This document shows positions 1 through 7,868 of a stretch of 21,630 nucleotides of DNA, one piece after another. The stretch comes from Deltaproteobacteria bacterium (lineage in GTDB: Bacteria; JAUYMQ01): assembly GCA_030698575.1 (NCBI GenBank), contig JAUYMQ010000135.1, forward strand, positions 1 to 21,630, written 5' to 3'. The stretch's first letter is position 1. Each line of letters opens with the position of its first letter. The notes under the pieces are model-generated. The model did not search any database, was not told the origin of the DNA, and saw nothing but the letters and a program-made list of their open reading frames with translations. Both the position numbers and the translations under genes were made by a program.

Positions 1-482
1 CGAGTTGTGATGGTGACCACGATCAGATCGGGATCGAGGGCGGCCCCGTCTCTTTCCAGGTAGAGGCTTGCCATGGGACCGGTGGACCCGCTGACGCCGG
101 CGTTGATAACGTCGAAGCTTTTTCCGGGAAATGCATTGGAAAGGCGCATCTCGAGCTGCTTCGGCATTGTTTCTTCGAGCTCGACCTGAAGCCCTTCGAT
201 CATCGAATCGCCCAGAACCAGCACGCGGGTTACCCCCGGGGGCTTCACTCGCGGCCGCTCCACGTCACGGAGCCCGTCGCTGTTGATCTGCACGTGCGCC
301 TGGGTGTCGAGGCCGTGGGCTATCACGTCGGCGCCCGGAACGTGGGAGAAAACACCGTCCTCACGAAGGAGAAGGACGTTCAAGGATTGCGGCGCGAACT
401 TCCGCACGGAGCATTCGGCTATCGTGAGAACCAGCCCGACACTGATCACGAGCTGGATGATTCGCGCCGCCCATCTTTTCAT
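1..482 (-). CDS. SGNH/GDSL-family hydrolase, membrane-anchored N-terminus, 3' end beyond the window
   Basis: Probable ester hydrolase of the SGNH/GDSL superfamily (esterase, lipase or carbohydrate deacetylase type). My translation from the ATG at 482 gives 160 complete residues. Residues 8-22 form one hydrophobic segment after MKRWAAR, so an N-terminal membrane anchor or uncleaved signal is likely. Block I is VLVLGDSMIEG (about residues 87-97, nucleophile Ser93 in GDS). Block II appears as NAGVSG (127-132), supplying the usual oxyanion glycine. Blocks III and V (GxND and DxxH) lie past the window edge, so the catalytic triad cannot be confirmed. The start ATG overlaps the TGA of the upstream phosphodiesterase gene as ATGA, which implies translational coupling. 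Proteins of this shape often sit near acyltransferases for envelope glycans, but none is visible here. The substrate is unknown. Confidence 0.8.
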   Translation of the reverse strand, partial: MKRWAARIIQLVISVGLVLTIAECSVRKFAPQSLNVLLLREDGVFSHVPGADVIAHGLDTQAHVQINSDGLRDVERPRVKPPGVTRVLVLGDSMIEGLQVELEETMPKQLEMRLSNAFPGKSFDVINAGVSGSTGPMASLYLERDGAALDPDLIVVTITT

Positions 483-2068
483 CCGCCCGGCTCCCTCCGT
501 CGCAGAAGATCCCGCCCCTCCATCCACGCGGGCGCGGCGCGCCCGGTGAGCGCCAGGGCCGTGGGCGCCACGTCGCCGATCCACGCGCGATCGGGAAGGC
601 GCCCCGGCGCAACGGCCGGCCCCGCGCCCAGAAGCACGCCGTCGCGGCGGTGCGAGCCGTTCATCCCGCCCTCCTTGCCGCCCACATGCTCGGCGGCGCT
701 GATCCTGCGCACGCTCGGGCCGCCAGCCGGACCTTGTGAGCGCAGGCAGGAGACCGAGTAGCCGTCGCGCAGCGCGAAGTCGAGAAAGAGGTCGGGCGCA
801 AGCGAAGCGTAGGGTCCGCGATAGATCTCCTCGCGCCGGTACACCCCCTTCAGCATCGGCGCTCCGTCGATCGGATCGCGCCAGGCCAGCAGCCGGTCGG
901 TGAGCGAATCGAGTGCGCGATTTGCATCACGTGCAGGCACGGTCCCCTGAGGGTCCCGCCCGGTGAGATTGAGCCAGATCGACGGTGCGTAGTTCAACTC
1001 CTCCGAGAAGGCCCGCGTCGTATCGAGATCGATCGCCCCGAAACGTGCGGCGCTCTCGACGGCGCTCGCCAGGGCCGGCGCGGCCCGGAAGGCGGCCTCC
1101 TGGGCGCGCGCGGGGAGGGATCGGAGGGCGAGGCGCTTGGCGGACGCGGCAGCGCGCTGCACCGCCCCCTTCGACCGACGGAAGGTGAGCAACCCCTCCT
1201 CTTCGAGCCAGCGGTTCACGTAGACCGCCCGATCGCCGGCGCCGCCGAAACCGTGATCACTCGCCACGAGGACATGCGCGCCGGGACCGGCCGCTTCCAC
1301 AAGCGCGCCCACGGCTTCATCGAGGCGCCGGTAGATGCGCCTGATCGCGTCGCCGTGCTCGCGGGCGCCGCCCGGGTCGTGCCGCGGGCTATCCGGGTCG
1401 TGGTACATCCAGAAGTGGTGGCTCACGGTGTCGGATTCTCCGAAGAGCACCATGAACGCGTCATACCCTCCCTGGGCGAGCAGGTGCAGGGCGAGCTTTT
1501 CCTTGCGCGCGGCCGTGTCGAGAAGCGAGGCGAGTGCGGCGCCATGCCATCCGGGACCGATGTCGATCTCCTGGAAATCGGCGAAGCGCCAGGCGCCGAT
1601 AACGCGCCGGATGGTTTCGTACAGCGCGGGGGGCTGCACGAAGCGCGGCGTGATTCCCGTCGCGATGGGGGAGTCGAAGCCCGCGATCACCTCCCCGCGC
1701 AACTTCTCCGGCGGGAAGGTAGTGGGAACGCCGAGCACCGCCACGCGCCCGCCGTCGTCGGAGAGCAGCCGGAGGAAGGTCGGCAGCCGGCGGTCTGCAC
1801 CGGAGGCGAAGCGGACAGCGTAGCTGCCGGGGACGCGGAGAGTGAAATCGAGAAGGCCGTGGGCGCCGGGATTGGCGCCCGTCAGGAAGGTGGACCAGGC
1901 GGGGTAAGTCACCGGCGGAAAGGTGCTTTCGAGCAACGTGAGCCCGCCGGCGCGAACGAGCGCGCCCAGGCTCGGGAGGCTTCCTTCGGCGATCCAGCGG
2001 CGAACGAGCGTGGGCTCGAGGCCGTCGAGCCCAATGATGAGCAGCCTGGTCTTCGGGGAGCGCCGCAC
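479..2068 (-). CDS. Type I phosphodiesterase/nucleotide pyrophosphatase-like protein, no signal peptide
   Basis: Predicted phosphoesterase of the alkaline phosphatase superfamily, 529 residues from a GTG start. The metal and catalytic set is visible: Asp15 in IIGLDGLEP, nucleophile Thr54 in PPVTYPAWSTF, Asp213 and His217 in ESDTVSHHFW, Asp271-His272 in VASDHGFG, and a late His473. These match the two-metal site of nucleotide pyrophosphatase/phosphodiesterases. The start was chosen because GGGAGG lies 7 nt upstream. The reading frame stays open further upstream, but that stretch is Arg-rich and overlaps the end of the preceding gene out of frame, so it looks like shadow. No signal peptide or TM segment precedes the first beta strand, so the protein should be cytoplasmic or exported by an unusual route. 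It is a clear paralogue of the lipoprotein at 4082-6073. Its stop overlaps the next gene's ATG. Substrate unknown. Confidence 0.85.
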   Translation of the reverse strand: MRRSPKTRLLIIGLDGLEPTLVRRWIAEGSLPSLGALVRAGGLTLLESTFPPVTYPAWSTFLTGANPGAHGLLDFTLRVPGSYAVRFASGADRRLPTFLRLLSDDGGRVAVLGVPTTFPPEKLRGEVIAGFDSPIATGITPRFVQPPALYETIRRVIGAWRFADFQEIDIGPGWHGAALASLLDTAARKEKLALHLLAQGGYDAFMVLFGESDTVSHHFWMYHDPDSPRHDPGGAREHGDAIRRIYRRLDEAVGALVEAAGPGAHVLVASDHGFGGAGDRAVYVNRWLEEEGLLTFRRSKGAVQRAAASAKRLALRSLPARAQEAAFRAAPALASAVESAARFGAIDLDTTRAFSEELNYAPSIWLNLTGRDPQGTVPARDANRALDSLTDRLLAWRDPIDGAPMLKGVYRREEIYRGPYASLAPDLFLDFALRDGYSVSCLRSQGPAGGPSVRRISAAEHVGGKEGGMNGSHRRDGVLLGAGPAVAPGRLPDRAWIGDVAPTALALTGRAAPAWMEGRDLLRRREPGG

Positions 2069-2081
2069 CCGTGTTCCTCCC
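2066..2081 (-). promoter_or_regulatory. Ribosome binding site deciding the GTG start of the phosphodiesterase gene
   Basis: On the minus strand GGGAGG (2081-2076) is followed by 7 nt and then GTG (2068-2066). It lies in the short gap after the TAG of the upstream sulfatase-like gene. It supports a 529-residue product rather than a longer one running back into the upstream gene. Confidence 0.7.
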
Positions 2082-2106
2082 TTCGGCCCGCGTCTCCCCC
2101 TGGTAA

Positions 2107-3990
2107 CTACTCGACGTAACCGAGCGCGCGGAGCCGCTCCCGTGTGGCGTCGTCCACCTCCACCTGCTCGCCCGCGACGGCGGCCTTCAAGGCTTCGCCC
2201 ATCGTGTGATCCATTCGCCCCCGCATGGCCTTCCAGCGTCCCTCGTCGTCGCCGGCGAGATTCCGGGTCTCGCCCGGATCCTCCGCCAGATTGTAGAGCG
2301 CAATATCGGGGAGCCCACGGGGGTTGTCGGCGTTGGCCTCGATCGTCTTCCATGTGTCGCCGCGTAGCGATCGCAGGCGGTTCCCCTCGAGATCCTCTTC
2401 CGCAAAGCTCTCACCGGTAACCGGCCCGGCCGCCAGCGACGCGCCCTGCGTGCGGGCGGGGGCCTCGACGCCCGCCAGATCGAGCACCGTCGGCGTGACA
2501 TCGAGAAGCCGCGCGAGATCGGCCCGCCGGCTCCCCGGCGCGAGACCCGGGGGCCCCCCCGCTGCCGGCTTGACGATCAGCGGCACATGAATCTGCTCTT
2601 CGTACAGCGTGGTTCCGTGCCACCAACCGCCGTGCTCGTGGAATTCCTCCCCGTGATCCGCGGTCAGGATGATGAGCGCGCCGTCATAAATCCCTTCCTC
2701 ACGAAGGTGATCAAAGAGATCCCCCAGGTGCCCGTCGAGATATTCTATTTCGCCATCATACAGGTCGGACAGCTCGCCGGCCCGGGCGGCGTCGGGGTTC
2801 GGTGTCTGGACCCGCGCCACGGCCGTGCCGTCATAGGGATGGCGGAAGTAGGGGTCATGCGGGTCCATGTAGTGAATGAAGAGGAAGAACCGCGAACCCC
2901 GGTTGCGATCGATCCAGGCCTTGCCGGCCTCGGTCACCGTGGCGCCATCCTGGTAGTAGTGCTTCACCTCCTTGCGGCGCGAGAGAAAACGCTCGCGCAC
3001 AAGCCGGAGGCTGTTGTAAACGGCGAGCTTCGAGGAGGATTCCTTCGCGCCGAAAAAATAGTTCGGCGCCAGATAGTGATACTCGCCGAAACCCTGATCA
3101 AACTGGTAACTCGGCGCGAGGTTGACGTTCGAAACAATTCCGCCGGTCCGCCACCCGGCGCCCGCCAGCGACTCGGCGAGCGTATCCACTTCTTCCGGCA
3201 AGCGATCAACCTTGCCGATAGCCCGGTGGGTCGACGGGTAGAGCCCCGTGAGAAGCGTCGCCGTGGACGGCTTGGTCCATGACGCCTGCGCCGAGCCTTT
3301 CTCGAAGACCACGCCGTCCGAAGCGAGACGATCGATGGCGGGCGTGGAAGCGCCCTTGTAGCCGTAAGCGGGCAGGCGATCCGCGCGCAGCGTGTCGACC
3401 ATGATGAGGATGACGTCGGGCCGCCCGGCGAGCGCCGGGGGAATCCCGCCTTCCGGCGGCGCCGGCGCCGCGGCCGGCGAGGCGACCAGCTGCGCGCAGA
3501 CGGCCCCGATGATGATCACTGCCACCGCGCCTCCGACAAGCTTCATCGGCGGCGCCCCGGCGTCCGCGGCAGCGCGCCGGGCACGCGCGCGCAGAACGAG
3601 CCAGGCCAGAACAAAAAGCAGCGTGAACAAGCCGAGGAGTGCGAGCTGGTGGAGCGGCGGCATCGCGTGCTCGCCGAGCAGGTCGCGATTGATGCGGAAG
3701 CGGGCGAAGACGAAGCCGCCGCCGAACAGCACCGCGGGGAGAAGAAAGGCCGCAAACGCTCTCTCTCCCGGACGGCGCCGTCCCAGAAGGCCAAGCGCGA
3801 AGCCCGCTCCCGCGCCCGCCGCAGCCATCACGACGGCATACAGCGCGGGCCCGAACCAGAGCGCCTGGGCCTCAATGCGTTCGCTCGAGCCGAGCGACAC
3901 CGCCCAGCCTTCGGCGAACCCCAGAAGCGCCCCGGCAAGAAGGCCGGCGGCAGCGCCGGCAATCAGAAGACGGATAAGTGCGCGGATCAC
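2107..3990 (-). CDS. Membrane-anchored sulfatase-like hydrolase (alkaline phosphatase superfamily), Thr at the nucleophile position
   Basis: A 627-residue protein with about five N-terminal hydrophobic segments (roughly residues 4-26, 44-70, 78-97, 112-133, 150-170), then a Pro/Ala linker, then a sulfatase-fold domain from about residue 190. With a cytoplasmic N-terminus (MIRALIR), five passes put the catalytic domain outside the membrane. Metal-site motifs are visible: Asp199 and Asp204 in VDTLRADRLPAYG, Asp445-His446 in LTADHGEEF, and further His in HEHGGWWHG. The nucleophile region reads ASWTKPSTATLLTG. The position used for formylglycine Cys/Ser in sulfatases is Thr239, and the following Arg of CxPSR is missing. 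A true formylglycine sulfatase is therefore unlikely; a phosphoesterase or transferase with a Thr nucleophile fits better. The C-terminus ends in RLRALGYVE, a tail I have seen in related sulfatase-annotated proteins. The GTG start lacks a strong ribosome site and is the least certain part. It lies between two phosphodiesterase paralogues. Confidence 0.85.
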   Translation of the reverse strand: MIRALIRLLIAGAAAGLLAGALLGFAEGWAVSLGSSERIEAQALWFGPALYAVVMAAAGAGAGFALGLLGRRRPGERAFAAFLLPAVLFGGGFVFARFRINRDLLGEHAMPPLHQLALLGLFTLLFVLAWLVLRARARRAAADAGAPPMKLVGGAVAVIIIGAVCAQLVASPAAAPAPPEGGIPPALAGRPDVILIMVDTLRADRLPAYGYKGASTPAIDRLASDGVVFEKGSAQASWTKPSTATLLTGLYPSTHRAIGKVDRLPEEVDTLAESLAGAGWRTGGIVSNVNLAPSYQFDQGFGEYHYLAPNYFFGAKESSSKLAVYNSLRLVRERFLSRRKEVKHYYQDGATVTEAGKAWIDRNRGSRFFLFIHYMDPHDPYFRHPYDGTAVARVQTPNPDAARAGELSDLYDGEIEYLDGHLGDLFDHLREEGIYDGALIILTADHGEEFHEHGGWWHGTTLYEEQIHVPLIVKPAAGGPPGLAPGSRRADLARLLDVTPTVLDLAGVEAPARTQGASLAAGPVTGESFAEEDLEGNRLRSLRGDTWKTIEANADNPRGLPDIALYNLAEDPGETRNLAGDDEGRWKAMRGRMDHTMGEALKAAVAGEQVEVDDATRERLRALGYVE

Positions 3991-4081
3991 GGAAAGGGCC
4001 CATCCTTCGCCCGGCAGAGCGTTACGCTCGGCCGGCGGCCGGTGATGAGATTCGGGCGCGGCATGACGGCGGGTCGAAATG

Positions 4082-6073
4082 CTACCACAGGCGCTCGCCT
4101 TCGACGTCGGGAGGCGGCGTGAGCCCGTACTCGTAGAGCAGGGTAGGCGCCAGATCGACGATCTCGGGATTGGCGAGATTCAGGCGCTCGTTCACCAGGA
4201 TGATCCCCGCCGTGTCGGTCACGTCGCTTGCGGCGTGATCGCCACTCCACTTCTTGGTGTTGGGGCCGGTAAGCGAATCTGGAATCCCGCCGAGCACCGT
4301 TTCCCAGCTTGTCCTCCAGCCGGGGCTGAACGCGAGTTGCAGGTCGGGCCTTTCCAGCGGATCGGCGCCGGGAAATATCTTCTCTCCGATGTAGACCTTC
4401 TTCATCGGGACCTCGCCGGTTTCCGGATCGCGGAAAGCCTCGAGCTTGCTGGCAATCTCCGCTGCAAGATCCGCCGCCTCCTCGCGCGGCACGATGCCGT
4501 CGCGCTCTCGCCCCTGGAGATTGAGATAGACCTGCCCCGTGCCGATGGCGTAGGCCCTGGTGCCGGACCAGTCGACGTCCGCAAAGAACTCCTTCGCGCT
4601 GAACTTCCCGTCGGAACTCTCCGGCGTCGGGAACAGCTTCATGTATCCGTTGCGGACGAGCCACGTGTTGGTGTGCAGCCCTCGCCGGAAGCTGTGGAAA
4701 CCGTGGTCGGAGAGGATGACGAGCGTCGCGCCTTCCGGAAGCCGCTCCAGCACCTTTCCCACTGTCTGATCCATCCGCACGTACGACTCCTCGATCGCCC
4801 GGGAGTAGCGGTCGGCCAGCTCTGCGTCGTAGCGGGGACTCTGCTTGTCGATGAGCCGATAGAACATATGGGAGACGCGATCCGGGGCTGTTGATACCCA
4901 GATGAGCAGATCCCAGTTGTCCGCATCGAGCGCGCCGAGCAGCATCGCCTCCTTCTGATCCTCCACCGACGCGGCGTCTTCCAGAAAAGCTTTCTCGTCC
5001 AGCCGCTCGTCGTTCAGGCCGGAAGTGTCGTGATCCCATCCGAGGGTCTTGTAGAGGCCGTGCGCTTCGGCCAGCGACGCGGAGAACGTCTCGGGGCTCG
5101 AGATGGACGCGTAGGGATCGAGCGGGTCGTAGTTGAGCGGCGAGCCGTAGACGCGCAACCCCGGAGCCGCTTCGAGGACGTAGAAGCGACAGATGCCTCT
5201 AATCTCGTAGAAGGGTGAAACGCGGAAGGAGACGGGCGCCCAGGGAGTCCACTCGCCCTCGGCCGCCGACACCTCCGCGCCGCCCAGCCGGATGGTCACC
5301 CGCTTGCGCGGGGCGTCGAGCTCGAACTCGATGGGAACAGTCAGCGCCTCGCGATCCTCGCTCGCCGGATCCGTGGGCCCTTTCAGAATCGCGTTCGCGC
5401 GCCCGTCGTTCACCTGGATGCTCACGAGTCGCCCTCCGGCCACCGCGCCCGCGGACCCGGCCTCCTGCAGATCGTCGCCGAAGTAATAGAAGGTGCTGTT
5501 CGTGCCGAGAAGATCCGGCGTGCCGAGCCCGGACAGCTGGCGCCCGGTCGGCGCCACCTCGTCCGGCGGGAAGGTGTAGGGGACGGAGATCACGGTCACG
5601 CGCACGCCCGCGTCGGAGGCGATCTTCCAGAAGCTCTCTCCCCGACGCGGGTTGTGCCCCTCGGGGCCCTTCGAAGGCCAGAGCCCCCAGCGCATCTCCG
5701 GCGGCGAAATGGTGGAAGTCGCGACGGCGGGGAGATAGCTGGCCGGATCGCGGCGCACGAAGTCGTAGATGCCGTGCCTTCCGGGATTCATCCCCGTCGC
5801 GAAGGTGGACCAGGCAACGGGGCTCTGGGGCGGATTGGTCGAGCCGAGCGGCACGAAGGTGCCCTCGGTGGCCAGCTTCTTCAGGTTGGGCAACCGCCCG
5901 GCGTCGATCCATTCCTGGAGAAAGTCGGGATCGACGCCGTCGAAGCCCAGCACGACGATCTTCGGGCGATCCTCAGCCGGCGGGGGAAGCGCCTTGTCGC
6001 CGGTGTCGCAGCCGGAGAGGGCCGTCAGGAGAAGCAGGACGGGCAACGCTCGAAGGGCGGATCCATTATTCAA
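4082..6073 (-). CDS. Lipoprotein phosphodiesterase of the alkaline phosphatase superfamily
   Basis: A 663-residue predicted lipoprotein hydrolase. The N-terminus has a hydrophobic stretch ending in the lipobox LSGC (Cys22 lipidated), followed by Asp23 and an acidic, Pro-rich linker. The catalytic domain starts at about residue 37. Visible site residues are Asp45 (VLGFDGVDP), Ser84 at the nucleophile position (PPQSPVAWSTF), Asp398 and His402 (TAPDRVSHMFY), Asp456-His457 (ILSDHGF) and His613 (SGDHAAS). An insert of about 130 residues near 190-320 looks like a beta-rich cap and is larger than in the paralogue at 479-2068. The TTG start at 6073 is used because GAGG lies 9 nt upstream, overlapping the pyrE stop, and because it places the signal peptide correctly. 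The gap to pyrE is only 11 bp, so co-transcription is likely. Substrate unknown; an envelope phosphodiester such as a lipid head group or glycan decoration is an inference. Confidence 0.87.
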   Translation of the reverse strand: MNNGSALRALPVLLLLTALSGCDTGDKALPPPAEDRPKIVVLGFDGVDPDFLQEWIDAGRLPNLKKLATEGTFVPLGSTNPPQSPVAWSTFATGMNPGRHGIYDFVRRDPASYLPAVATSTISPPEMRWGLWPSKGPEGHNPRRGESFWKIASDAGVRVTVISVPYTFPPDEVAPTGRQLSGLGTPDLLGTNSTFYYFGDDLQEAGSAGAVAGGRLVSIQVNDGRANAILKGPTDPASEDREALTVPIEFELDAPRKRVTIRLGGAEVSAAEGEWTPWAPVSFRVSPFYEIRGICRFYVLEAAPGLRVYGSPLNYDPLDPYASISSPETFSASLAEAHGLYKTLGWDHDTSGLNDERLDEKAFLEDAASVEDQKEAMLLGALDADNWDLLIWVSTAPDRVSHMFYRLIDKQSPRYDAELADRYSRAIEESYVRMDQTVGKVLERLPEGATLVILSDHGFHSFRRGLHTNTWLVRNGYMKLFPTPESSDGKFSAKEFFADVDWSGTRAYAIGTGQVYLNLQGRERDGIVPREEAADLAAEIASKLEAFRDPETGEVPMKKVYIGEKIFPGADPLERPDLQLAFSPGWRTSWETVLGGIPDSLTGPNTKKWSGDHAASDVTDTAGIILVNERLNLANPEIVDLAPTLLYEYGLTPPPDVEGERLW

Positions 6074-6084
6074 GTCTATGCGCC

Positions 6085-6624
6085 TCAGACGAAATCGCGC
6101 CTGGTGAAAACGGCCTCGAAGGGGTAACCCCGGGCGGTGATCGCCTCGCGCCCCCCCTCGAGACGGTCGACCAGGGCCAGGACCAGCGCCACCGTTCCGC
6201 CCTCGGCTTCCACGGATTCGGCGGCCCCGAGCGATGAATCGCCGGTGGTCACGACGTCTTCCAGGATCGCCACCCGGTAACCCTTCGCGAACCGCCCCTC
6301 GATGCGTTTCTGCATACCGTGCCCCTTCGCGGCCTTGCGCACAAAGAAACCCTGGACGGGATTCTCGCGGCGCATGCTCGCGTGAAGGACGGCGTCGACC
6401 AGCGGGATGGCGCCCACCGCCATCCCACCCACGGCGTTCAGGGCATGCGGCTCGACGCGATCATAGAGCACCTCACCGATCAGGGACGCAGCCTCAGGCA
6501 GGAAAGCACTCTTGCGCACGTCGATATAGAAATCGCTCTCGCGGCCCGAGGCGAGCTTCACGCGGCCAGGGACGTAGGATTCTCGCTTGAGGATCTCGAG
6601 AAGGCGCTCGTGCCTGGGGTCCAT
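6085..6624 (-). CDS. pyrE: Orotate phosphoribosyltransferase
   Basis: Catalyses orotate + PRPP to orotidine 5'-phosphate in de novo pyrimidine synthesis, in the cytoplasm. The 179-residue product from the ATG at 6624 matches the family length. The N-terminal part shows KLASGRESDFYIDVRK (about residues 23-38), the usual orotate-side signature. The mobile loop has VRKAAKGHGMQKR (95-107) with the expected Lys and His. The PRPP-binding motif is VAILEDVVTTGDSSL (118-132). I chose the ATG at 6624 because the extra residues of the longer frame (to a TTG at 6729) are Pro-rich and unlike the family; the Shine-Dalgarno match at 6624 is weak. It sits between the GGDEF gene and the phosphodiesterase block, with no other pyrimidine gene in the window. 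Confidence 0.93.
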   Translation of the reverse strand: MDPRHERLLEILKRESYVPGRVKLASGRESDFYIDVRKSAFLPEAASLIGEVLYDRVEPHALNAVGGMAVGAIPLVDAVLHASMRRENPVQGFFVRKAAKGHGMQKRIEGRFAKGYRVAILEDVVTTGDSSLGAAESVEAEGGTVALVLALVDRLEGGREAITARGYPFEAVFTRRDFV

Positions 6625-6663
6625 CGCAGGTCCGGTCGTTCGGGGAGATGCGGGCGGGGCTAC

Positions 6664-6691
6664 GCCGGGCGCCCGCTGCTGCGGCGCCGGC
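6664..6691 (-). repeat. GC-rich inverted repeat in the 108-bp gap between the GGDEF gene and pyrE
   Basis: GCCGGGCGCC and GGCGCCGGC face each other around a 9-nt loop, giving a nine-pair stem with one bulged G. No T-run follows on either strand, so it is not a standard intrinsic terminator. It could be an mRNA structure that stabilises or attenuates the transcript, or simply chance in GC-rich DNA. Confidence 0.35.
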
Positions 6692-6732
6692 CCGTGCGGA
6701 AAGCTAGCGGGATCGGAAGGGGAAATCAAGCA

Positions 6733-7791
6733 TCAGATGTCCTGGGCGCTGCACACGCGGTTCTTCCCCGCGAACTTCGACGCGAACAGCGCTCCCTCGG
6801 CCATGTCGAGGAGCGACACGTGGCTGTCGGCGTCCTCGGGATAGGCGGCCACGCCGAGGCTGATCGTGAGGTGCTCGGCCAGATCGCCGGCCGAGCCGGG
6901 GAAGTAGTGCGCGTCCACCGACACGCGGATTTTCTCGGCGAAAATCAAAGCGCTCTTTGGATCGGTCTCGGGGAGGAGAACGGCGAACTGGTCGCCGCCG
7001 TAACGGCTCACGATGTCCGAGGCGCGCGATTGCGCGCATATGATCTGCGCAATCGTGCGGATGGCCTTGCTCCCCGCCGGATGCCCGTAGCGATCGTTGT
7101 AGGGCTTGAACTCGTCAATGTCCACGAGCAAGAGCGAGAGCGGGCGCGCGTAGCGCTCGGCCCGGTCCAGCTCCCGTTCCAGGAGGTTCTGGAAGGTGGC
7201 GTGGTTGTAGAGGCCCGTCATCGAATCGAGGTAGCTCGACGCGAGCGACTCTTCGAAGAGGTGGGTGTTGTCGATCGCGAGGGACAGGACGCCGCCGAGA
7301 GCCAGGAGGATGTCCAGATCCTCGGCCGCGTAACCGTCTTCCCCATGCCTCCCCCAGATCTCGATGACCCCCGCCAGCCGATCCCGCGACAGGAGGGGCG
7401 CGCCGAGGAGCGGCCCGGTGATCCAACCTTCTTGGTCGCGCATGGCGAAGCGCGGATCGGCGTTCGTGTCCTCCAGCCGGAGGGCCTGGCGTTCACGGCC
7501 GATCCATCCGGCGATCCCTTCGCCCATTGCAACGGCCGCCGCTTCCCCGATCGGGGCCGCACCCCCGAGCGAGGCCTTCACCCAGAGCTTGTCGTCCTCG
7601 GGGTCACGCAGGAGGATCGCGCCGCACCTGGAATCGAGCGCCCTGAGCGTGCGCGCCAGCAGGCTGTGCAGCACCGTTTCCGTGTCCGCGGCCGCGCCGA
7701 GCTCCCGCGCGGCCTCGTAGAGGCCCTCGAGGCGCCGATTGCGGGCCTCGAGCCGGGACATTGCGCCGCGCAGGTCGTCGATCTCAGCCAT
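6733..7791 (-). CDS. GAF-GGDEF signalling protein (possible diguanylate cyclase, GGDQF signature)
   Basis: A soluble 352-residue protein: a short N-terminal coiled-coil-like helix, a GAF sensor domain (about 25-175), then a GGDEF domain (about 187-345). Family landmarks are DSMTGLYNHATF, the metal-site Asp in LLVDIDEFKPYNDRYGH, and the signature RYGGDQF (GGDQF at 265-269). An intact product-inhibition I-site RASD (256-259) lies exactly five residues before it. Two departures from consensus are visible: Gln replaces Glu in GGDEF, and the usual GD after YGHxxG is GS (240-241). Cyclic-di-GMP synthesis is possible but not assured; a GTP- or c-di-GMP-binding receptor role is the alternative. The ATG at 7791 is preferred over an in-frame GTG at 7803 because GGGAG lies 5 nt upstream. 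It lies 77 bp downstream of the phosphatase gene. No TM segments or signal peptide are seen. Confidence 0.88.
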   Translation of the reverse strand: MAEIDDLRGAMSRLEARNRRLEGLYEAARELGAAADTETVLHSLLARTLRALDSRCGAILLRDPEDDKLWVKASLGGAAPIGEAAAVAMGEGIAGWIGRERQALRLEDTNADPRFAMRDQEGWITGPLLGAPLLSRDRLAGVIEIWGRHGEDGYAAEDLDILLALGGVLSLAIDNTHLFEESLASSYLDSMTGLYNHATFQNLLERELDRAERYARPLSLLLVDIDEFKPYNDRYGHPAGSKAIRTIAQIICAQSRASDIVSRYGGDQFAVLLPETDPKSALIFAEKIRVSVDAHYFPGSAGDLAEHLTISLGVAAYPEDADSHVSLLDMAEGALFASKFAGKNRVCSAQDI

Positions 7792-7868
7792 GCGAACTCC
7801 CACGCCCGGAGGCGATTTCAGGAAGACGCATGATCTATCGGAGCGGCGACGGGAAGCTTGAGAGCGCT

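Noticed and set aside
3987-5039. 350-codon minus-strand frame inside the lipoprotein phosphodiesterase gene
   Set aside because: Out-of-frame shadow on the same strand; Arg-rich without motifs.
6625-6732. Intrinsic terminator between the GGDEF gene and pyrE
   Set aside because: The GC-rich inverted repeat is not followed by a T-run on either strand.
6319-7833. 504-codon open frame on the plus strand opposite pyrE and the GGDEF gene
   Set aside because: It lies antisense to two genes with clear family motifs; its composition follows the complementary strand of GC-rich coding DNA and shows no recognisable domain.
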